DNA from: Marsupella aquatica | Taxonomy: Eukaryota; Marchantiophyta | Direction of reading: 5' to 3' | Assembly: GCA_973895155.1 (NCBI GenBank) | Contig: OZ316896.1 | Location: 16,492,001 to 16,556,000, forward strand | Length of the DNA stretch: 64,000 bases | Shown: positions 1 through 9,179 of the stretch, piece after piece | How the letters are laid out: every line of letters starts with the position of its first letter | How positions within the stretch are numbered: the stretch's first letter is position 1 | Translations under genes and position numbers: made by a program | The notes under the pieces: generated by a model | The model's database searches: none | Told to the model about the DNA's origin: nothing | Seen by the model: only the letters and a program-made list of their open reading frames with translations

Positions 1-49
1 GGATCCCATTTTCCCACAAGTTCACGTTGGGAGTTTAGCTATTCTCGTG

Positions 50-310
50 AAGTTGAGCAGCGAGTGGAGGTTTAGGGTGAATTGAGCGGTGAGTTGAAGT
101 GCGAGGTTTTTGCGATGAGGTGCAAGGTTGCTGCTGAAGATCGGGGCTGAGCAGTGAGTTGAAGTGCGAGGTCGCTGCTGCGCGCAAGCTCGGTGCTGAG
201 CAGTGAGTTGAGGTGCAAGGGCACTGCTGTGAGGTCACTGCTACGAGGTCTCTATGAGTTTGTTGCTATGAGGTCGCTGTTGTGAGGTCGCTATGAGGTC
301 GTTGTTGCAT
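50..310. repeat. Degenerate GC-rich tandem repeats at the left edge
   Basis: Repeated variants of a block reading GCTGAGCAGTGAGTTGAAG followed by GTGCGAGGT and a CGCTGCTG-like tail. Clear copies begin near 146 and 194 (48-bp spacing), with an earlier variant near 81. The array then breaks into shorter GAGGTCGCT units up to about 310. Short ORFs on both strands here reflect the repeat, not genes. It may be the internal end of a repeat continuing outside the window. Confidence 0.6.
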
Positions 311-2449
311 TTTAGGGCAAAGGAGTTGAGGTCCACTGCGCCTATGTTTCTTGAAGGTCGTGCATGATGCTCCCCATCTTTTCAGTGTGGATGGAGTGTG
401 GCCCGATCTCTTGCGCTTAGTCTCTGCATTCCATCCGCAAGCCATTCATGAGGTGGGATTGATCGGTGAGGACGGTGGGATTGATTCAAAGTTGTGCACT
501 GTGAATAGGGAGGCATTTGCGTTTGGGACTAGCTTTGGCTGCGGGTTGTCATTAGGGAAAAACCAGGTGAAAGGGACCGAGCTCAAGCTACGCGCACTTG
601 GGCAATGCTAACCGTCCTGCATGTTGGAGCTGCAACGTGAACGAGAGTTTTGCTCTGCGCCTTTGGCTAGAGCTACGGAGGGAGTTGCTGCAACACCACT
701 GCCGCTACCTGGTACCATTTCATCCACGTCGAATACAACGCGTCTCTGAGGTATCTTGGATAGTTGTGCATTCTCTGTCCACCTGCTGTGCTTCTTCCCC
801 CTGACGGCCATGCTTTGATTTCATGCTTCCTGTCCCCTTTGCCATGCTGCAAATTTAGCGCTTTTGCTTCCCCTTTGCTGGATGCTGCCCCTTACAATCG
901 TAAATTGAAGTTCTCCCTTTCCAATGCGCCTAGTATTAGTCCCAACCTCATTTGCCATTCAGTTATGTACATCGAGCTTGTGTAAGTGTGTCCCTATTTC
1001 CGACCCCTGCCTAAATGTTCTACCTCGAGTACCTTGCTATCTGGTATTTTGTTGTCTCTCATTTCTGAGTCCTTGTTTGCTGGAATTTGCTCTTTAATCA
1101 TGAAAAACAAAGATACCAGCATTTTGTACCAGACCTGAGCTGTTGGAATGTTATTGATCTCTGTACAGGGTTGGGATTGTTGCTTTGTTGGCTTGGGATT
1201 CACAGTCCCTGTATAATGTTCACTGATTTATTTCTGTCATTGTCTGGCCATGGTCCAAGTTTTGTCTTTTGGTATACTGCGCTTACTATGCAATGTCGTG
1301 CAGTATACTCGTTTCCTGCGAATTGAACATTGAGCCAATTGGAGGTGGACATTGGAGTTGCAACAACCTACAAGGTTAGTTGTGCTAATCTTGAATCCGT
1401 TGTAGTCAGTGCCCCCCTCCCTCACAAAAAGTTGCGGTCCTTTCTATCCCGGGTCTCTTTTGAATTGAAGACCAAGCTCTGTTTGACAACATCTAATTTC
1501 CTATGTAGCGGTAGGTCTCTGTTGCTTTTTTGATGGATTGCTTGCTCAAGCTTAGGGAGAGAATTGAAATATTTGCCTTCTATCCTACTCCTTCACCTGC
1601 GAGCATTGACTTTTTTTAATGTTTTTTCAAAGTAGCCACTAAATACTGTGTGACTGCTAAGGTTTGCTCGCTATGAGGAGATCCATGATAGTTTTGACTC
1701 TTCCCAAATCTTACCTGTGTTGGAACCACATTGGACCTACATATCTGCAGAGACTAGTTGCTGCCGAGGTGTGATTGGAGCTGCATTCCTGCCTGCATTT
1801 CCGCTTGCATCAATTTTGAGGATTCTAAGGAAGATTGGACCTCTGTTTGGTAGTGGTGCTACCTAACAAGGGTCCAGTGGAGGTGGGCTTGCTCCAGTTT
1901 TGCTTGCATTATTGTCGTGTGTCTACTGTCGTTATTGGTTTGTTGTTGAGATTATCTGAGAAACCCCCATTGTCTTTAGAAGAGATGTTGGGAGTGATTT
2001 GTAGGATGTGTTTGAATTGCAAAATTTTTTGGATTAATTTTTGCTATTCAAAATTACCTTGTCTGTCTGGTGATCCCATCAAATATAATATGTCTTTGTT
2101 GATCCATCACTGAAAAAATCCCGGCTCTACATGGAGTTAAATGAACCAAAGTAAGAGTTGTTGCTGAGGTTCTACCTGAGCCACTGCATTGAGCCATGTT
2201 TGCTCTTCTACTCAATCTCTCGTATTTTGTTTATTTCTCAACACCTCTAATAGAAATCGAGTACATAGGAATTTAGAGGCAGCATTGGTAATTCCTTGAT
2301 TGATCACTACATTTACCAAGTATGCTTAACTTGTTGCTCTCTGCGCAGAACACATAAACCAGAACCAAGTTATTTTTGACATTGCTTCTACTCCGTGAGA
2401 CTGAGTTGGGCAGGACATCTTCTGACGTGTACTTAAACCTCAGATTACG
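311..2449. other. No recognised gene
   Basis: Several short ORFs (up to 92 codons) exist on both strands, but none shows a recognisable domain or a linked splice structure. A strong donor (GGTAAGT at 2,449-2,455) and an acceptor (TAG ending at 2,533) bracket a possible 5' UTR intron of the PHD ORF that starts at 2,554. Part of this stretch could therefore be its promoter and untranslated leader. Confidence 0.4.
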
Positions 2450-2553
2450 GTAAGTACACTATGCATACCATCTTTGTACTTGTTTGTTGCCTTTCTCCAT
2501 AGACTTCTTGTAATATTTAAGGTAATTGTGTAGATCCACACATCACATCAGGC

Positions 2554-3252
2554 ATGGCACGGGCTGCTGCTGCCTGGCTGGATCCAAAGTTTGCCCATAA
2601 AGAGCACCTTCGCATGGATCCCCCTTGTTGTTTTGAATGTGATGAGGGAGGTACTGTTTTGTTCTGCGATGGGCCTTGCAGTCGTCATTTCCATTACTTA
2701 GTTGCTGGGCAGGATCCCGAGGAGCCTGATGGCCATGGGTCTGAGTGCACATGCATTGCCATTTCTAGAGGGCATGATTGGGCCAAGGAGTGGCTCTGTG
2801 AACTCTGCCAGCAGAACCGAGGTCGTTGCTTTGCTTGTGGACTACTTGGCCGAACCCTAAAGCCCACTACAGATGAGCCCCTTGTGGTTCAATGTGCACA
2901 AGATGATTGCTTTTCTTTCTATCACGTGGGTTGTCTGCGGACCATACTGAGGGCAAGGAAGTTGCCTCTCTTGGGGTATGCAGAGAACTTAGATGCACAT
3001 CCCGCTGCTCTGATATGCCCAAGGCATTATTGTGATGTTTGCAAGGAGTATCGGGATGGCATCTGGGAATTTATCCAGTGTCGTAGGTGCCCTCGTGCAT
3101 GGTGCAGGGATGAGGGACCAGAGGCAGACAAACACCTCAAGAGAGGGGTGAAGGGTAGAGAAACGTGGGATATTGGACCATGGCGTATGGTGTACTGCAA
3201 TCGCCATGTCATTCTAGAGGGTTCTGAGGTGCCACCACATGATTTCAAATAG
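2554..3252 (+). CDS. Stand-alone EDM2-type triple PHD/zinc-finger protein, single exon
   Basis: An intact 232-residue ORF made almost wholly of Cys/His zinc-binding motifs. Residues about 25-42 carry CxxC then CDGPCxxxFH (first PHD). Residues about 80-97 carry a WLCELC/CFACGLLGR block. Residues about 112-126 carry CxxDDCxxFYHxGC. Residues about 155-164 carry CPRHYCDVC. Residues about 175-184 carry CRRCPRAWC. The C-terminus has YCNRHVI, which matches the end of the zinc-finger block in EDM2 proteins. Order, spacing and key words (CDGPC, CFxCGxLGR, FYHxGCL, CRRCP) match the EDM2-like gene at 38,945-52,769 in this window. In that gene the same module is split over six exons and is followed by a methyltransferase-like domain that is absent here. 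The last finger reads AWCRDEGP where the host copy reads AYHKNCLP, so one expected His and Cys are changed. The ATG is preceded by a plausible 5' UTR intron (2,450-2,533). A CACTA transposase pseudogene lies 1.8 kb downstream on the same strand. The family resemblance is strong. Chromatin reading, expression and membership in the transposon are inferred. Confidence 0.8.
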   Translation: MARAAAAWLDPKFAHKEHLRMDPPCCFECDEGGTVLFCDGPCSRHFHYLVAGQDPEEPDGHGSECTCIAISRGHDWAKEWLCELCQQNRGRCFACGLLGRTLKPTTDEPLVVQCAQDDCFSFYHVGCLRTILRARKLPLLGYAENLDAHPAALICPRHYCDVCKEYRDGIWEFIQCRRCPRAWCRDEGPEADKHLKRGVKGRETWDIGPWRMVYCNRHVILEGSEVPPHDFK

Positions 3253-3410
3253 ATCATAATTAAGCCTTCAGTTGTGTAGAAAACACTACATAGTACAAAG
3301 TATACTGAACTTAAAATAGGCTAAGGACTTATGGAAGTATACTGGACATAAAAAAATGGACTAAAGGGGTACAGTGGAGCACCTGAGTTTTTGGTAATGG
3401 AGTACTGTGT

Positions 3411-3590
3411 CAAGTTGGATTCAATGGACTAAGCTGAATCGGACTAAAGTAGGATGATTGTATGAAATGGACTAAACTGTTTGATTGTATGAAACGGACT
3501 AAATTGTCTGATTGTATGAAGTGGACTACACTGTCTAATGGACTAAACTCAAATGGACTAAACTATGTGACTGTATGAAATAGTTGAATG
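3411..3590. repeat. 27-28 bp tandem repeats just downstream of the PHD ORF
   Basis: Units of the form TGATTGTATGAA followed by ATGGACTAAACTGTT begin at 3,454, 3,482 and 3,509. Shorter GGACTAAA pieces extend on both sides. The position, just inside a candidate CACTA end, would suit subterminal transposase-binding repeats. The motif is not the GTCATTTA motif of the right end, so that role is unproven. Confidence 0.6.
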
Positions 3591-3662
3591 CTAAATTGTT
3601 GCATGAAATTCATTGAAGTGTTTGGGTTGGATAAGCTATTGCTTCTTGTATTTGTTACAGTG

Positions 3663-4109
3663 ATGCCAAGGACGCGCAGCAGCTTGGGAGCTGACCTTGA
3701 AGGCAGAGCTGAGAGGCTACGCCTGAAGCTGAGTGGAATGAGGTTGGTCCCTCCCAGTTCTGCTGTGCAATAGGAGTTTTCGCCTGTACATAGAGACACG
3801 TATAGTCGGCCCATTACTCTGGATGCTCCACCCTTGCCCATAGGTTTTTGTATTGTGGCAGTTGATAATGGAGTGGTACAACCAGAGCAGATATGCTACT
3901 CTACTTGTATCCACAGTTGTGAGGATTTTTGCCCAAAATGTCGAGTGCGCCCAGGGGATATATATAGGCGGGATGGATACAATAGGCTGTAGAGGAGGTG
4001 TGCCTGTATAATGTTCCACCATGATGAGCCAGTCTTGGGACCAGGGGTTGAGACTGTTTGCCCTAGAGTAGAGCAACACTTACTGGAGAAAGACCAATAT
4101 CAATTCTGA
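3663..4109 (+). pseudogene. Interrupted ORF of unknown function inside the CACTA region
   Basis: A single reading frame of about 148 codons from the ATG at 3,663 to TGA at 4,107, broken by TAG at 3,771 and TAG at 3,990. It contains a Cys cluster (CxxxCxxxC, then CPKCR near 3,931-3,945) and ends in a charged segment. I do not recognise the family. The sustained frame with only two stops suggests a decayed exon rather than chance. It may belong to the transposon or to a neighbouring captured gene. Confidence 0.35.
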
Positions 4110-5070
4110 TTGTATGATGACTGTTAAGAGTATCAGTGGCAAACATGTGAAGAGCCTGAATGGAGATAAATAACAAAAAAACTAAAAAACATCACACTGA
4201 CCTGAGCAAGACCTAAAATCCACTCAAGGTCTTAAAATTTTTGTTGTCCCTTTTCAGGGATCTGGCCATAAGAAGGCAAACTTCACTTAATGTCGTTCAA
4301 GTATTGTAGTATTGCCTTTCTAAACCCACAGCCTTAAGAATGCTCTCAACCCGGGTCTCTGAACTTTCTCATTTTTGATAATTTTGAAGACTGAGTGTGT
4401 ATTTCATTCTTACTACTGCACAAAAACACTATATGTTTAATTAAATATGTACATTACATGAAACCCTTCTAGAATCTATTCTAGTACCTGCCCACAACAA
4501 ACTGCCTTGATGAAGAGGATCATTTCAACAAATGAATTCAAAAGACAAAGAATGAAGGAGGGGATTGTTGGACATTATGATTAATGTTTGTTATTGTACT
4601 CATTGTTTTGAAGGGTCCAAGATTGCTGACTACTGTGAACACCCTTGCCCTAAATCTGGTTGAGGTAGGCCTTTATTTGGTTTTGTAAAATTTTGTCATT
4701 TTGATTTGTACAATTCAGGTCTCCTTCAAATACCCAATGCCACTTACAATATGAAATGAGATTAGGTAACGTACCCAAGTAAATAATTTCTGATCAAGTT
4801 GCTAATATGTCATCTGTTTACCTGTTGTTGGCATGCATGAACTATTCTGTTGGCAAACGGGGCTAAAGTGGGAGCTGCCTTTACCTCAGTTGGAGTCCAG
4901 TACCTCAAATGTATGTCTAATTCTTCACTTGTGCACACATTTGCTTCACATGACGCTCTAGAAGATGGTATGGAAGGGTTTTGGAGTTGTCTAGAACAAT
5001 TCATATGCTCTGCAAGATGTCAAAGAAGAAAGATGTGCAACTGTGTTTTTGATTAGGTAGTGCTGCAATC
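4110..5070. other. No recognised gene
   Basis: AT-rich sequence between two coding remnants. Only short unlinked ORFs are seen. The 3' part probably holds the promoter and leader of the transposase pseudogene that starts at 5,071. Confidence 0.4.
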
Positions 5071-8000
5071 ATGGCTTCTTCTAGCCAGGTTGGGTCACAT
5101 AACACTGCATATACAACAGAGGCAAACAACTTGAGAAGTTTACCTCTTTCCCATCCACGTCGAATATAGCGTCGTGATGATAACTTATGGGCTCGGGAAT
5201 AGACAGCTTGCTCTAGTAGTGCTGATCATAGAATGTATTGCTCTTGCATGGAATGCAAAGGGATTGTTAAGACTACTCGAAAGACCAGTCGACAACATCT
5301 TCTTAAATATGGCCGCTACCCTGCCTGTCGAGTGTGGGTAGGAGAGGGTGACGACTCTTCTGATGAGGAGTGGAGATCCAATTACATCCGTAACTCTGGT
5401 CCAGAGGCATTGAGGGCAGGAATGTCTCGAGAGGCATTCCACTCAGGCCAGCCATCAATAGATGTTGAAGAGTAGGTCACAATTTTACTTCAGGAGACAT
5501 TGGCAAGAGCTTCTGAAGAATCTGACGAATATGTGGATAATGATCCTTCTTTTGATATAGAAGAGATGTTTCAAAATGATGAGAATGAGGCAGATCCACC
5601 CTCTGCTGAGACCAGGGCTGAGGACACACCTACAGCAGGGCATCCTGTAAATCCTGTCCCTCTGCAAGGGTCTTTAGAAGAAGCCATGAAACCCTTATTT
5701 CCAGGCAGTAAGACAGATGTAGTTTCCTTCATGTTGTTGTTTTTAAACATCTGTCACAACAATAGGTTCTCGAACACGGGAGTGAATGCCATGCTGTCTT
5801 TGTTGACTGAGCATGGAATACCAATAGAGCACACTCTCCCTAAAAACCTATATGCTGCAAAACAATTACTGAGAAAATTGGGTTTAGACTATGAGAGAAT
5901 CCCAGTCTGTGAGAATGGATGTATGTTATTTAGAAATGAGACTGCAGAGTTGGAAATTGTTCCAAGTGTAATCAGCCAAAGATGTAGTTAGTGGGGAATT
6001 CTTTACAGCCTGTGAAGGTCTTGAGATATTTCCCTATAATCCCTTGATTGAAGAGATTTTATGCCACTAAGGGTACATCTAAGCTAATGACTTGGCATCA
6101 TGAGAACAAGAGCAAGGACAACATGGTCCGACATCCAACAGATTCAAAGGCATGGAAACATGTGGACACAGAGATCGACCTTGCTTTTGCTGCTAAGCCA
6201 AGGAATGTGCGAATGGGATTGGCACTTGATGGGGTAAATCCATTTGGGAATAATTCTACTGCCTGGTCTACATGGCCAATCCTGCTGTTGAATTATAATA
6301 TCCCTCCTTGGCTTTCCACAAAGAAGTTCTTTGTCATGTTGGCTCTTCTAATTCCAGGTCCTGTGTCTGTAAGCGAGGAACAATTTGATGTATACATGGC
6401 TCCACTTGTGGATGATCTTGAGAGATTATGGTCAGAAGGAGTGGATTGTTTTGATGTTCTACCAAGGCTAGGATTGCAGCAAGAGTTCAAGCTAAGGGCT
6501 TCAGTATTATGGACAATCAATGATTATCCTGCATATGGATTAGTCTCTGGCCAACAACATGCAGGGTACAAAGGATGTGTGGTTTGTGGGCCAAATTATG
6601 TGGCACATGGTTCAAAACAGTTGGGCAAGTTACTGTTTGCTGGCCATCGTCGCTGGTTACCACAGAGACACTATTTTTGCACAGAGGAAGTGGCAAAATA
6701 CTTTAATGGTGAGGTAGATGCACGAGCTGCACCGTGTAGAGTGTCTAGCTCTGATAGGAAACGTTGGGGAGAAAAGGCCGCTAAATATGTGGAGAAGAAA
6801 CCAGGGAATGCGCTGGATGATGAAAACTCTCCAGTAAAGAAGAATGGAGTGAAGAGGGTTACTGGATTATACAAGCTATCGTACTGGAGTGTAAGTATCC
6901 AGTTTCCCATACTGAATCCCTCAGTGTGTATTAATGTTAAGTAGCAAAGAGTAACATTTCTTATTCTAACTTAGTTTGTACTGAACTGTGCGTCCAATGC
7001 AGAAACTTCTCATCAACCATTGTTTGGATCCCATGCACTGTGAGAAGAATCTTGCACACAACATTGTGCACACTATTTTGGGGACAAAGGATACTCCTTC
7101 TGTTCGAGAAGATATGAAAGTCATGGACTTGCAGGAACACCTGTGGCTGGTTCCAAATCCAGATCCAAAAAAAGATTCAAAGATCATGCCGCCAGCCCCA
7201 TACTGCCTCAATAAGACAGAGAAGACTAAGTTCTTAGAGGTATTGTTGACCTTTAAAGGGCCCACTGGTTTCAGCAGTTCTCTGGCTAAATGTGTCACAG
7301 TTAAGAAGAAGTTATTAGGGCTGAAATCTCACGATTTTCATCACCTCATGCAACAAATCCTTCCATTGGCAACAATAGGATTACTTGATGAAGGTGTTCG
7401 GTTGACCATAGCCAGAGTGAGCAATGTGTGGCGTACCATCTGTGCCAAGGTTTGGGATCCCTCATAGTACGACTCTGTGATGATGGATGTTGCATTCACA
7501 CTCTGCCTTATGGAAATTCATTTCCCACCAAGCTTCTTTGATGTCATGACCCATCTGTTGATTCATCTGGTTCAGGAACTAGACATCTGTGGTCCAATGA
7601 ACATTAGATGGATGTACCCAATAGAAAGATATCTAAAGACCTTGAAGAGTTATGTTCAAAACAAGGCACGTCCAAAGGCTTCTATGGCTGAAGGCTACCT
7701 TATGGATGAATCTTTAGGATTCCTTTCTGAATACATGATCGATGTTAAGGGGACAGGAATGAGAACATGGGACTTGGAGGAGAATCCTGGTGTTGCAGGC
7801 ATTGTCTTGGAAGGAGCTGGAAAACAAATCACCTTGGAGTGGAATGATATGATAGTTATGCATCATTACATACTGGAGAATGAAGAGCTGGTGGAACCAT
7901 GGTATAGGTATGAGCATGCATGGTTTATATTGTTAAGTTCTATGTTGTTTATTATTAAACAGAATTGAGTTTTGAGCAGAAATTGTGTGGGCCTAGGAGC

Positions 8001-8864
8001 TGACTGTCATTCTTGCCATGTAGGGTTTATGATGATCAAAAGGAGGCAGTTACCAAGCACAGAGCAGATTTCTGGAAAGAATGGATGAAGAATCCAGGAA
8101 ATCGGAGGAATCCTATGCCTTATCCCTTTGATTTGGATGAGTTGCCTCCTTTTAGAGAATGGTTTGAAGTGACAATTAGAAGGCATAATTTTAAGAATGA
8201 GTTTGAACGAATGGTGTTGGCAGCGTATAGTGTACCACCTAGTCTGAAGGCACTGCGGTACAGAGCCTACAGAGCCTATGGGCACCATTGGAGGACCATT
8301 CCATCACTAGGTTCCTTGATTGATTGTGACTCATCTGGGTTCAAGACTTTTGATTCTGGGATGGCTTGTACATTCACTGAGAAGCGGGTCATTAGGTCAG
8401 GGGCAACAGTAGATGAATCTATACAATATGTGGGGGTGTTGACAGACATCTTAGTGTTGAACTATGGGCCTCTAATAAAGGAAGTGGTCATTTTCAAAGG
8501 AAGGTGGGCAAACCCATCTTGGACTCCCAAAGCCACTGCAAGTATGAGATATGATGCGTCTAGATTGTGGCAAGTAAATTTTCAGAAGGAGCTGGGTGCT
8601 TCCAAGAAAATGGACTATGTATTGCCACGACAAATAGAACAAGTGTTTTTTTACCCAAATGATAAGGGGATTGCATGGAGGACAATCCTCCACAAGGAAT
8701 CCAGGTCTACAAGGGTGTTGGGTGATTACATGGAAGTTGATTTCCATGATACTATGGATGACAATGCTAAGTTTCACATAGAGTTGGCAGAAGCCTGTAC
8801 AACTAGACAGGAGCCTGGACCAAGTACTACAGACAAAGGAAAAAGAAAGTATAAAAGGAAATGA
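5071..8864 (+). pseudogene. CACTA TNP2-type transposase, pseudogene
   Basis: Successive coding segments follow the order of plant TNP2 transposases. An N-terminal Cys-rich part (MYCSCMECKG at about 5,233) is followed by an acidic linker. Next come a conserved core with ALDGVNPFG (about 6,218), the WSTWP/NYNIPPWL block and a CVVCGPNY motif (about 6,580). Then come DPMHCEKNLAHNI (about 7,028), MYPIERYLKTLKSYV with NKARPKASMAEGY (about 7,612-7,695), and a C-terminal DUF4216-like segment (YVGVLTDILVLNYG, about 8,430). The order and spacing are those of a full-length enzyme. An intron with GTAAGT and AG borders is visible at about 6,891-7,001, another at about 7,908-8,022. The frame is broken by stops at 5,167, 5,200, 5,473, 6,045 and 7,465, and by compensating one-base shifts near 5,950-5,990. 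At 6,045 the family expects Arg (CGA) where TGA stands. The product would have cut and rejoined the CACTA element; this copy cannot. Confidence 0.9.
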
Positions 8865-9179
8865 ATGGTTTGAAGATACTGTACAGTCTGGTTTCATTTA
8901 GTTGGGAGTGAGATCATACTAACATGGCATGCCATAGTCTAGCAGTGAATGCAGCGAATACCTCCATATGAGGAGGAACGGAATAAGAAGGTAGCAGACA
9001 ACAATAGAAAATTCAGGGAGATATTTGGAGAAAATTTCAATTTCATGTGAGTATAATCTTGCATGTTGTTTTGAATGTGCACAGATGTGTTAATATTGCT
9101 CATCAGCAATATGAGTTGGTTTTTGGTACTTGTCATTCATTCATTGATATTCTCTGATGTAGACTGGGTGCAACATAGA

